Source: an uncultured Polymorphobacter sp. (GTDB lineage Bacteria > Pseudomonadota > Alphaproteobacteria > Sphingomonadales > Sphingomonadaceae). Taken from it: a stretch of 6,901 nt of DNA. The stretch spans positions 1 to 6,901 of the forward strand of contig CALMPZ010000530.1 in the NCBI GenBank assembly GCA_937871645.1, written 5' to 3'. The notes beneath the pieces are model-generated. The model did not search any database and was not told where the DNA came from. It saw only the letters and a program-made list of their open reading frames with translations. Numbering within the stretch: the first letter of the stretch is position 1; the number at the start of each line of letters is the position of its first letter. Both the position numbers and the translations under genes were made by a program. Shown piece after piece: positions 1-6,026 of this stretch.

Positions 1-32
1 CGAGGGGAGTAATCTGTATTCAGGTTGTTGCC

Positions 33-353
33 TTACTGGGCAGCAGCCTGGGCGCCGACCGGCGCAGTGCCAAGCGCGGCAAGGTCGGTACCGAGCAGCT
101 TGCTCGCCTTGCTGAAGTTCTTCTTGGCTTCGAAGTCAGCACCGGCTTCGCACAGCTGGACGCCGGCGTTGATGTTGTAGCTGACCTTGCTCTGTACGGT
201 CGCCGGGGCGGTCGCGTTGAGCGTGCGGAGCTGCGCCGGCGCGGTGGCGCAATAGTCGTTGGTCGCAGCCGCAGCCGGACCAGCAGCGGCACCGACGAAG
301 GCAGCGCTGACAGCAAGGGCGATCGGGGCGACGAGGAAGAAGCGATTGATCAT
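33..353 (-). CDS. Small secreted two-cysteine protein of unknown function
   Basis: A 106-residue protein that I do not recognise as a named family. The N-terminus has a short basic start (MINR), a hydrophobic core (residues 5-24) and an Ala-rich stretch ending near residue 30, a clear Sec-type signal peptide. The predicted mature part is about 76 residues, Ala-rich, with only two cysteines (Cys35 and Cys68), which could form one disulphide in the periplasm. Residues 60-90 look helical (NAGVQLCEAGADFEAKKNF, then a KASKLLG stretch), faintly like half a TPR helix pair, but no repeat can be shown. The start is supported by AGGAG (360-364) six bases upstream of the ATG; the stop is TAA. It is transcribed away from the repeated elements at 400-481, which lie in its upstream region and may control it. 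Real gene: likely. Function: unknown. Confidence 0.8.
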   Translation of the reverse strand: MINRFFLVAPIALAVSAAFVGAAAGPAAAATNDYCATAPAQLRTLNATAPATVQSKVSYNINAGVQLCEAGADFEAKKNFSKASKLLGTDLAALGTAPVGAQAAAQ

Positions 354-359
354 GACAGT

Positions 360-364
360 CTCCT
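360..364 (-). promoter_or_regulatory. Ribosome binding site of the small secreted protein
   Basis: On the minus strand this reads AGGAG, six bases before the ATG at 353-351. It is the strongest Shine-Dalgarno match in the window and fixes the start codon. Confidence 0.75.
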
Positions 365-399
365 GTTTGCTTGTTTATCCTGGGGAGGATGGCTTGGTA

Positions 400-481
400 T
401 TGAGTGCTACTCAGAACAACTGAGTTTGGCTTTAAGTGAGACTCAGAATGTCGTCAACGAAAAACTGAGTGCCAATCAGAA
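400..481. repeat. Three near-palindromic 17-base elements, probable operator array
   Basis: Copy 1 (400-416) reads TTGAGTGCTACTCAGAA, copy 2 (432-448) TTAAGTGAGACTCAGAA and copy 3 (465-481) CTGAGTGCCAATCAGAA. Copies 1 and 2 match at 14 of 17 positions, and copies 1 and 3 share 14 of their last 16. Starts are 32 and 33 bases apart, close to three helical turns, so all would face the same side of the DNA. Copy 1 contains the perfect palindrome TGAGT-gct-ACTCA (401-413). Counting both orientations, the half-site ACTCAG/CTGAGT occurs four times (409-414, 420-425, 441-446, 465-470). Such spacing in a non-coding, AT-richer stretch upstream of a gene is typical of a dimeric regulator binding cooperatively. 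I cannot name the regulator. The natural target is the small secreted protein gene on the minus strand. Confidence 0.6.
430..457 (-). promoter_or_regulatory. Weak candidate promoter for the small secreted protein gene
   Basis: On the minus strand TTGACG (457-452) matches the -35 consensus at five of six positions. Sixteen bases later TTAAAG (435-430) would be a poor -10. Copy 2 of the repeated element fills the spacer and copies 1 and 3 flank it, which would suit repression or activation. The -10 match is weak, so this is only a candidate. Confidence 0.25.
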
Positions 482-587
482 GTTTTTTGCTGCAATGCAC
501 AAGATTGGCTATCGCGCAGCGCTGCCAATCAAAATTTTCGATTTATTTTCATATTATTAGCAGTGTGACAATGCGCCACACGGCAAA
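482..587. other. AT-rich intergenic stretch with an inverted repeat, downstream of ispE
   Basis: No gene is visible here. Bases 481-560 are roughly 36% G+C, against clearly GC-rich neighbours. GATTGGC (503-509) and GCCAATC (524-530) form a 7-base inverted repeat around a 14-base loop that can itself pair (GCG/CGC). Read along the minus strand the hairpin lies about 60 bases past the ispE stop but lacks a following T-run, so a terminator role is uncertain. GCCAATCA occurs at both 471-478 and 524-531. A second short hairpin (GTGTG 563-567, CACAC 577-581) sits just after the ispE stop, also without a T-run. Confidence 0.4.
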
Positions 588-1418
588 TCAGCGCAACGCT
601 GTACCCGCCAGCCACCAGCCCGGAAATTGCGCTGCAAGACGCTGCGTTGCACGGCTGCGAGTCGCATCCGACTCGAACAGTGCGAACACCGTTGCCCCCG
701 ATCCGGACATGCGGACCAAGCTTACACCGGACTGTTGTTCAAGTGCCGCAACAACCGTGGCGATGACCGGTGCCAGCGCGATGGCGGGGGCTGCCAAATC
801 GTTGCGCAGCGTTGCCAGCGGTGCGGCAGGGTCGAGCACGCCGCGGTCAACGCCGTCCCACCCCCGGAACACCGAACCGGTCGCCACCGCGACGCGCGGG
901 TTGACCAGCAAGACCGGTGTGCCGGCAAGGTCGTGGCGCGGCATCGGCGTCAGCCGGTCGCCGCGGCCGGTGCCGAATTGCAGACTGCCGTACAGGCACG
1001 CCGGAACATCGGCACCCAGCGCCGACGCGATTTCGGCCAGCCGGGCCATCGGCCAATCAAGCTGCCAACAACGCGCCAGCAGCCGCAACGCCGCAGCAGC
1101 GTCGGCTGATCCACCTCCCAGACCCGCCGCCACCGGAATTTGCTTTTCCAGCCGCAGTGCAGCCGCCGCCGGTTTGCCACTGGCGTCGGCCAAGGCCCGC
1201 ACCGCGCGCAGCACGAGGTTGTCATCATCGACCAGCGCCGCAGCGAATGGCCCGTCGATTGTCAGGCTCAATGTGTCGGCCGGGGTCAGATGCAGCGTGT
1301 CGCCAAAGTCGACAAAGGCAAAAATTGATTCGAGGTCGTGGTAGCCGTCCGAGCTTCGCGCGCGCACGTGCAAGGCAAGGTTCAGCTTCGCCGGTGCGAA
1401 CTCGGTCAGCACGGGCAT
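588..1418 (-). CDS. ispE: 4-diphosphocytidyl-2-C-methyl-D-erythritol kinase
   Basis: IspE phosphorylates CDP-methylerythritol at the 2-hydroxyl with ATP, the fourth step of the MEP route to isoprenoids, in the cytoplasm. The 276-residue product has the usual family length. Visible GHMP-kinase motifs: the N-terminal PAKLNL with Lys11; the ATP-binding loop PVAAGLGGGSADAAAAL (95-111); GADVPACLYG (135-144) with Asp137, matching the Lys/Asp catalytic pair of the family; and the C-terminal MSGSGATVFALF (237-248). An in-frame ATG fifteen codons upstream (1463) is rejected because it would overlap the upstream gene by 41 bases and add residues outside the family pattern; MPVLTEFAPAK is the normal beginning. 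The gene starts four bases after the TPR gene stop and has only a weak GA-rich ribosome site, so translation is probably coupled to that gene. The stop is TGA. Confidence 0.95.
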   Translation of the reverse strand: MPVLTEFAPAKLNLALHVRARSSDGYHDLESIFAFVDFGDTLHLTPADTLSLTIDGPFAAALVDDDNLVLRAVRALADASGKPAAAALRLEKQIPVAAGLGGGSADAAAALRLLARCWQLDWPMARLAEIASALGADVPACLYGSLQFGTGRGDRLTPMPRHDLAGTPVLLVNPRVAVATGSVFRGWDGVDRGVLDPAAPLATLRNDLAAPAIALAPVIATVVAALEQQSGVSLVRMSGSGATVFALFESDATRSRATQRLAAQFPGWWLAGTALR

Positions 1419-1422
1419 CGGG

Positions 1423-3102
1423 CTATTTCTTTGGCGCGGCTGGCACCATGGCCAGCGCAACATCCAGTCCGTAGTCCACCTTAGCCGTCAGCAGCGCCTT
1501 TTGCTTCTCGGTCGGCTCGAGTTCAAGGGCGGCGCGCCAGCGGTAGCGTGCTTCGAGCTTGCGGCCGATACGCCAATAGGCGTCGCCGAGATGCTCGTTG
1601 ATCGTCGGATCGCCGGGTTGTGCCGCTGCGGCCCGCTCAAGTTCGGGCACGGCCTTTTCATACTGACCGATCCGGAAATAGGCCCAGCCCAGCGAATCGA
1701 GGATCGAGGCGTCGTCGGGCTTGAACTTCGCGGCGCGCTCGATCAGCGCCTGCGCTTCGGCGAGCTTCAGGCCACGGTCGAGCAACGAATACCCCAGATA
1801 ATTGAGCACGATCGGTTCATTGGGGGCCAATTCGAGCGCCGTGCGCAAGTCGCTTTCGGCGCCGGCCCAATCACCCACCTGCTCGCGCGCGCTGCCGCGC
1901 TGGAAATAATAGGCCCAGAGTGCCGGATCCTTCGGCTTTGCCAGCGACAACGCCTTGTCATACGCCGTCACGGCGTCGGTCAGCCGGTCTTCGCCGCGAT
2001 ACCAGTCGCCAAGCCGCGTCCAGTCGTCGATACCGGCGCCCGGCTGCACTGTCGCGGCCAGCAGCAAATCGCCCGCAGCCTTGTCGCGGTCGAGCGTTTG
2101 CAGGACCTGCGCGCGCCGCACATTAACCACCGGCGCCATCGGATCGGCGGGGCCGATATGCGCATAGGCCGCCAGCGCCGCCTCGCCCTTGCCGCCGCGC
2201 GCCAGTATGTCGCCGGTAATCATCCATGCGGCATCGAGCGACGGGTCTAGGAACGTGCCGACCCGCCCCATTGTCAGCGCCAGCGGCACCGGCCGGTCGC
2301 GCGACATGTCGGCTGCGAGCCGCGCTGCCATCCAGGCGATGCCTGCGGCCGGTGTCGGTGCCAGCGCGCCGATGCGCTTGCCGGCTTCGAAGCGCGCCCG
2401 CGCGGCTGCCAGAGGCAAATCGCCCGGTGCCGATGCCAGCATGTCCACAGCCGCCTGCGTCTTGCCGGCCTGCTGCAGCGCATCGGCCTCCCCGACCCGC
2501 AGCCAGTTGATGCCGTTGCCGATACCGGCGAGCAGCGCATGATAGGCATCAGCGGCTTCGTCCCAGCGCTCGGCAGCCGCCAGCATGTGGGCACGTTGTT
2601 CGGCAACATAGCTGTTGGCGATGCCGCTGTATTTCGCGGTGTTGAGCAGCGCCAAGGCCGCATCGACGTTGCCGCGGCCGAACTGCGCCCAGGCCTCGAT
2701 GATGGGCGACGCCACCTGTGCGTAGCCGGCGTCGCCTAGCCCAGGGCGCAGGGCATCGACGGCGTTCCAGTCCTTGCGTCCTACCGCGTCGGCAATGCGC
2801 ACGAACGCCACCGTGGCATCGTTCTGCCCGGCGGCGGCGAGTTGCTTGGCAAGCACCGTGGCGTGCGCCTGATCGCCCGCGACAATCGCCAATTCGAAAC
2901 TGCGGCGGCGCAGCGCCAGGTCATTGGGGTCCTGACGCTGCGCAGCTTCATAATATTGCGACGCTGCAGGCAGCGAATCGGAGCTGAACGCATAGCGGCC
3001 GAGCACATAGCCATGCAGCGCCGAGTCGGTCGGCGGGCTGACCGTTGCGAATGCCGGCGTGGCCAGAAGCAGAAGCGCGTAAGGCGCGAGCGCGCGGTTC
3101 AT
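1423..3102 (-). CDS. Periplasmic tetratricopeptide repeat protein, ispE-linked
   Basis: A 559-residue protein with a signal peptide: a short basic start, a hydrophobic core (7-15) and an AFA cleavage site near residue 19. It is therefore expected in the periplasm or anchored outside the inner membrane; no lipobox Cys is present. A TPR-like unit lies at about 28-60, followed by a diverged helical region with weak repeats (60-350), and then a run of good TPRs at about 358-393, 394-430, 431-464, 465-499 and 500-533 (for example ILDSLGWAYFRIGQYEKAV, and INEHLGDAYWRIG). The tail is AAPKK. TPR arrays bind other proteins; no catalytic motif is seen. In alphaproteobacteria, as I recall, a TPR protein of this form is often found beside ispE, but its role is not known to me. 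Envelope assembly or complex scaffolding are guesses. A ribosome site AAGGA (3119-3115) lies 12 bases before the ATG, somewhat far. Confidence 0.85.
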   Translation of the reverse strand: MNRALAPYALLLLATPAFATVSPPTDSALHGYVLGRYAFSSDSLPAASQYYEAAQRQDPNDLALRRRSFELAIVAGDQAHATVLAKQLAAAGQNDATVAFVRIADAVGRKDWNAVDALRPGLGDAGYAQVASPIIEAWAQFGRGNVDAALALLNTAKYSGIANSYVAEQRAHMLAAAERWDEAADAYHALLAGIGNGINWLRVGEADALQQAGKTQAAVDMLASAPGDLPLAAARARFEAGKRIGALAPTPAAGIAWMAARLAADMSRDRPVPLALTMGRVGTFLDPSLDAAWMITGDILARGGKGEAALAAYAHIGPADPMAPVVNVRRAQVLQTLDRDKAAGDLLLAATVQPGAGIDDWTRLGDWYRGEDRLTDAVTAYDKALSLAKPKDPALWAYYFQRGSAREQVGDWAGAESDLRTALELAPNEPIVLNYLGYSLLDRGLKLAEAQALIERAAKFKPDDASILDSLGWAYFRIGQYEKAVPELERAAAAQPGDPTINEHLGDAYWRIGRKLEARYRWRAALELEPTEKQKALLTAKVDYGLDVALAMVPAAPKK

Positions 3103-3140
3103 GTGCGGTGGTAGTCCTTGGGTCGCCCTGCTTGCTGCGA

Positions 3141-3169
3141 GTAATGACGGGGTCGAGGCGCGATGTCGA
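3141..3169 (-). promoter_or_regulatory. Candidate promoter for the TPR-ispE pair
   Basis: On the minus strand TCGACA (3169-3164) matches the -35 consensus at five of six bases. A 17-base spacer is followed by CATTAC (3146-3141), a mediocre -10. It lies about 38 bases upstream of the TPR start codon, a sensible place. If real, the TPR and ispE genes need not depend on ETF-QO read-through. Based on pattern matching only. Confidence 0.25.
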
Positions 3170-3179
3170 GCGTGTCTGA

Positions 3180-3238
3180 CAACCCCTCCCTTTCAAGGGA
3201 GGGGCGACTCGCGCGGCACGCGCGGCGGGGGTGGGTTG
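3180..3238. repeat. C/G-rich palindromic repeat (REP-like)
   Basis: A perfect 10-base inverted repeat, CCCCTCCCTT (3183-3192) and AAGGGAGGGG (3195-3204), with only two bases between arms, is followed by a second stem CGCGCG-gca-CGCGCG (3210-3224) and by GGGGTGGGTTG (3228-3238). The last can alternatively pair with CAACCCCTCCC (3180-3190) at 9 of 11 positions, so two competing folds exist. Neither strand has a T-run next to it, so it is not a standard intrinsic terminator. CCCTCCC/GGGAGGG intergenic repeats are, to my knowledge, common in alphaproteobacteria. Confidence 0.6.
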
Positions 3239-3352
3239 AAAGGCAGACAAGAAGGAAGGAAGTAGAAGTAAGTGCGTCGTGGCAAAGCCACGCCGTCGGA
3301 CGGGTTCGTCGGCTGTGGCCTCCGCCCCGCCGGCGGGACGCGGCGCGAGTCC

Positions 3353-3396
3353 GCGCCTAAGGCAAAATTTGGAAGTGCAAATTTTGTCTTAGGCGC
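3353..3396 (-). terminator. Long hairpin just downstream of ETF-QO, 3'-end element
   Basis: Left arm 3353-3370 and right arm 3379-3396 pair over 18 positions with a single G:T (3362/3387) and an 8-base loop. The outer half of the stem is GCGCCTAAG-like, the inner half CAAAATTT. On the minus strand it begins 14 bases after the ETF-QO stop codon, exactly where a terminator or 3'-end stabiliser would sit. No T-run follows the stem (the next bases are GGACTCGCG), so factor-independent termination is doubtful; mRNA 3'-end protection or a REP-type element is equally possible. Confidence 0.45.
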
Positions 3397-3410
3397 TGGC
3401 CGCGCTCGCG

Positions 3411-5072
3411 TCACATATTCGGATAATTCGGCCCCCCGCCGCCCTCAGGCACCACCCAGTTGATGTTCTGCGTCGGGTCCTTGATGTCGCACGTCTTGCA
3501 GTGGACGCAGTTCTGCGCGTTGATCTGCAGGCGCGGATTATTGTCCTCCAGACCGACGATTTCATAGACGCCCGCCGGGCAGTAACGCTGGGCCGGCTCG
3601 TCATACAACGCCAGATTGACCTCGATCGGCACCGTCGGGTCCTTGAGCGTCAGATGGACGGGCTGGTCTTCTTCATGATTGGTATTCGACAGGAAGACGC
3701 TGGTCAGCCGGTCGAAGCTGTAGACATTGTCGGGCTTGGGATACTGGATCGGATAGACGTGATCCTTGCGGAACAGCGACTCGTTGTCGGGATGCGTCTT
3801 CATCGTGAACGGCATGCGCACGCCCAGATGCTCGGCCCACATCGTCACGCCCGCGAGTCCCGTGCCGACCAGATTGCCGAACTTTTCGACCAGCGGCAGC
3901 GTGTTGCGGACGCCGCGCAGCTCCGAATAGACCCAGCTGTTTTCATAAGCCGTCTGATAAGCGTGCAGGCTGTCGCCGGCGCGTTGTGACAGGATGGCAT
4001 CGACGGCAGCATCTGCGGCCATCATGCCGGTCTTCATCGCCGTGTGGCTGCCCTTGATGCGCGGCACATTGACGAAGCCTGCAGAGCAGCCGATCAGCGC
4101 GCCGCCGGGGAAGCTCAGCTTGGGAACCGCCTGCCAGCCGCCGTCGTTGATGGCGCGCGCGCCGTAGCTGACGCGACGGCCGCCCTTGAGCACCGCCTTG
4201 ATCGCCGGATGCGTCTTCCAGCGCTGCATTTCCTCGAACGGCGAAAGATACGGGTTGCGGTAGTTGAGCCAGGTAACGAACCCCAGCGCCACCTGGTTGT
4301 TCGCCTGATGATACAGGAAACCGCCGCCGTTGGCATCGCTCAGCGGCCAGCCCTGCGTGTGGATGACGCGGCCCGCGACGTGGTTTTCGGGGTCGATGTC
4401 CCAGAGTTCCTTGATGCCGATGCCGTAGATCTGCGGCTGGCTGTCCTTCGCCAGATCGAAGCGCTTGATGAGTTGCTTCGACAGGTGGCCGCGCACGCCT
4501 TCGGCGAAGAAAGTGTATTTGGCGTGGAGTTCGAGGCCCGGCGTGAAGCTGTCCTTGTGGCTGCCGTCCTTGGCGACGCCCATGTCGCCGGTCGCGACGC
4601 CCTTGACCGAGCCGTCATCGTTGAACAGTACTTCGGCGGCGGCAAAGCCGGGGAAAATCTCGACACCGAGTGCTTCGGCCTGTCCGGCGAGCCAGCGGCA
4701 TAGATTGCCGAGGCTGACGGTGTAGCAGCCCTTGTTGTTCATGAACGGCGGCATCAGGCCGTGCGGAAAGTCGTACTGCTTGTCCTCGGTCAGGATCCAG
4801 TGGTGGTTTTCGATGACCGGCACCGTAAGCGGGCTGTCGAGCTCGCGCCAGTTCGGCAGCAATTCATCGAGCGCCACCGGATCGACCACCGCGCCCGACA
4901 GGATATGCGCGCCGACTTCGGAGCCCTTTTCGAGGATGCAGACGCTGATTTCCGCGCCCTTTTCGGTCGCCGCCTGCTTGATGCGGATCGCCGCAGCCAG
5001 TCCGGCGGGGCCACCGCCGACGATGACCACGTCGTAAGGCATTGATTCGCGGTCGGTACGTGTTTCAGCCAT
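3411..5072 (-). CDS. Electron transfer flavoprotein-ubiquinone oxidoreductase
   Basis: ETF-QO is a membrane-associated iron-sulphur flavoprotein that takes electrons from reduced ETF, itself fed by acyl-CoA and related dehydrogenases, and passes them to ubiquinone. The 553 residues are the full family length. The FAD-binding Rossmann motif VVIVGGGPAG is at 15-24, with the acidic end of the second strand in ILEKGSEVG (46-54). The middle has family-typical stretches (HILSGAVVDP at 56-65, FFAEGVRGHLSKQL at 188-201, GCSAGFVNVPRIKGSHTAMKTG at 328-349). The C-terminus carries the 4Fe-4S cluster ligands: Cys498, then Cys522, Cys525 and Cys528 (CVHCKTC), and ends in GGGGPNYPNM. The first ATG is chosen because AGGGA lies eight bases upstream; Met11 (MPYDVVIVGG) is an alternative. 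The ETF subunits themselves are not in this window. Confidence 0.97.
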   Translation of the reverse strand: MAETRTDRESMPYDVVIVGGGPAGLAAAIRIKQAATEKGAEISVCILEKGSEVGAHILSGAVVDPVALDELLPNWRELDSPLTVPVIENHHWILTEDKQYDFPHGLMPPFMNNKGCYTVSLGNLCRWLAGQAEALGVEIFPGFAAAEVLFNDDGSVKGVATGDMGVAKDGSHKDSFTPGLELHAKYTFFAEGVRGHLSKQLIKRFDLAKDSQPQIYGIGIKELWDIDPENHVAGRVIHTQGWPLSDANGGGFLYHQANNQVALGFVTWLNYRNPYLSPFEEMQRWKTHPAIKAVLKGGRRVSYGARAINDGGWQAVPKLSFPGGALIGCSAGFVNVPRIKGSHTAMKTGMMAADAAVDAILSQRAGDSLHAYQTAYENSWVYSELRGVRNTLPLVEKFGNLVGTGLAGVTMWAEHLGVRMPFTMKTHPDNESLFRKDHVYPIQYPKPDNVYSFDRLTSVFLSNTNHEEDQPVHLTLKDPTVPIEVNLALYDEPAQRYCPAGVYEIVGLEDNNPRLQINAQNCVHCKTCDIKDPTQNINWVVPEGGGGPNYPNM

Positions 5073-5207
5073 GTCAGTCTTCCCTGCACCCCTCGGACGG
5101 CAATGCTGCGAACTTGCGCTCGCGCCGTCGCACTATTGCAATGATTCACCAGATACGTTGCCAAATGCCGCTTGACCAGAGGCACCGGCACCGCAGAGTG
5201 GCGCGCA
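5073..5207. promoter_or_regulatory. Divergent promoter region between ETF-QO and the UDG-like gene
   Basis: This gap separates two genes transcribed away from each other and so must hold promoters for both. For ETF-QO the best minus-strand pair I find is TTGGCA with TGCAAT 18 bases later, in 5135-5166, upstream of AGGGA (5085-5081), the ribosome site. ATTGCAAT (5135-5142) is a perfect 8-base palindrome. For the plus strand no pair is convincing: TTGACC (5172-5177) has a weak partner. No operator can be named. Confidence 0.4.
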
Positions 5208-6026
5208 ATGTCTCAATCACCCACTTTGTCGGGAGCTGGCCCGTTGTCCGGCGGCGAAGCCGCGGCGGCATTGGCAGCGTTGGCGTGGCTGGTGGAGGCA
5301 GGCGTCGACACGTTGGTCGGCAATGCGACTGCGACGTGGCTCGCCGAGGCGCCGCCCATCCCCGATGACGTGCCCCCAGATGTCGTGACCCAGGCGCCCC
5401 CTGCCCGCGCCCCACGCACGGCACCGGCACCGGTGCGCGACGACAGCGCGCTGCACGCACGCATTGCGGCATGCGCGACACTCGACGCACTCGCGGCCCT
5501 GGTCACCGAAAGCGGCGGGCGGCCAGCCCTGTTTGCCGACGGCAACCCGGCAGCGCGCGTCATGGTGCTCGGCGACATGCCGACCGCCGATGATATTGCC
5601 GCCGGGCGGCTGTTTGCCGGCACGAGCGGGCAATTGCTCGACCGCATGCTCGCCGCCATCGGCCGCGACCGTGCCGATACCTATCTCGCCAATGTGCTGG
5701 CGCGGCCGATGCCGGGCGCCCGCGCGCCTGACGCCGTCGAAATCGCTGCGCAATTGCCCGTGGTCCGGCGCCAGATCGAGCTGGTGCGGCCGCATGCCGT
5801 GCTGGTGCTCGGCGGCGTCGCGGCGGCGGCGTTGCTCGGCGTTGAAACCGGCATCAACCGGCTGCGCGGTCGCTGGCAGACGCTCGCAATCGGCACGCTC
5901 GAAGTGCCGGTGCTACCCAGCTTCACGCCGGCCTATCTGCTTGCGCATCCGGCGCACAAGGCGCTGGCCTGGCGCGACCTGCTGCTGTTCAAAGCCGCGC
6001 TCGCGGCGTACAGCGACGCATCATGA
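5208..6026 (+). CDS. Degenerate family-4-like uracil-DNA glycosylase homologue
   Basis: A 272-residue protein whose second half follows the family-4 UDG fold: FADGNPAARVMVLGDMP (109-125), SGQLLDRMLAAIG (140-152), YLANVL (159-164), RRQIELVRPHAVLVLGG (187-203), NRLRGRW (217-223) and VLPSFTPAYLL (235-245). Key positions have changed. The usual GEAPG of motif A reads GDMPT (122-126). The His of the usual FHPAYLL reads Thr240. The Cys of the usual CLP after the NVL block is Gln182. The whole protein has a single cysteine (Cys89), so the four-Cys iron-sulphur cluster of active family-4 enzymes cannot form. Uracil excision is therefore doubtful. Residues 18-45 (EAGVDTLVG context) form a helical N-terminal domain, joined by a Pro/Ala linker (46-77). 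The ATG at 5208 is preferred over an upstream TTG (5172); the ribosome site is weak. The stop overlaps the next start (ATGA). Confidence 0.85.
   Translation: MSQSPTLSGAGPLSGGEAAAALAALAWLVEAGVDTLVGNATATWLAEAPPIPDDVPPDVVTQAPPARAPRTAPAPVRDDSALHARIAACATLDALAALVTESGGRPALFADGNPAARVMVLGDMPTADDIAAGRLFAGTSGQLLDRMLAAIGRDRADTYLANVLARPMPGARAPDAVEIAAQLPVVRRQIELVRPHAVLVLGGVAAAALLGVETGINRLRGRWQTLAIGTLEVPVLPSFTPAYLLAHPAHKALAWRDLLLFKAALAAYSDAS

Larger units (their letters stand above)
3103..3410. other. Hairpin-dense non-coding segment between ETF-QO and TPR genes
   Basis: This 308-base gap contains no convincing gene: the short open frames crossing it are Arg/Pro-rich, have no ribosome site, and run through the palindromes. 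It holds at least five separate inverted repeats: CCCCTCCCTT/AAGGGAGGGG (3183-3204), CGCGCG/CGCGCG (3210-3224), CGTGGC/GCCACG around AAA (3278-3292), the 12-base palindrome CCCGCCGGCGGG (3326-3337), and an 18-base stem (3353-3396). A purine-rich tract GAAGGAAGGAAG plus related sequence lies near 3250-3274. The density of adjacent palindromes resembles a composite dispersed repeat; I believe similar sequence is scattered through sphingomonad genomes, but copy number cannot be seen from one window. Confidence 0.6.

Noticed and set aside
400..481. CRISPR array
   Set aside because: Only three imperfect 17-base copies with gaps of 15-16 bases; repeats too short and divergent, spacers too short, no cas genes.
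469..1344. Plus-strand open frame of 291 codons opposite ispE
   Set aside because: It is the antisense frame of a clear ispE, with Ser/Ala/Arg-rich composition, no ribosome site and no recognisable motif.
1419..1463. Upstream in-frame ATG for ispE
   Set aside because: It would overlap the TPR gene by 41 bases and add residues not seen at the start of IspE proteins.
3183..3204. Intrinsic terminator at the CCCCTCCCTT/AAGGGAGGGG hairpin
   Set aside because: No T-run follows on either strand and the loop is only two bases; a REP-like repeat explains it better.
3193..3463. Small open frames on both strands across the hairpin-rich gap
   Set aside because: They run through palindromes, lack ribosome sites and have Arg/Pro-rich content; probably the kind of spurious protein annotated from dispersed repeats.
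3501..4703. Long plus-strand open frames opposite ETF-QO
   Set aside because: Antisense shadows of a full-length, motif-complete ETF-QO.
5172..5207. Upstream TTG start for the UDG-like gene
   Set aside because: It would add twelve residues with no family similarity and no ribosome site; the ATG at 5208 is simpler, though the choice is not proven.
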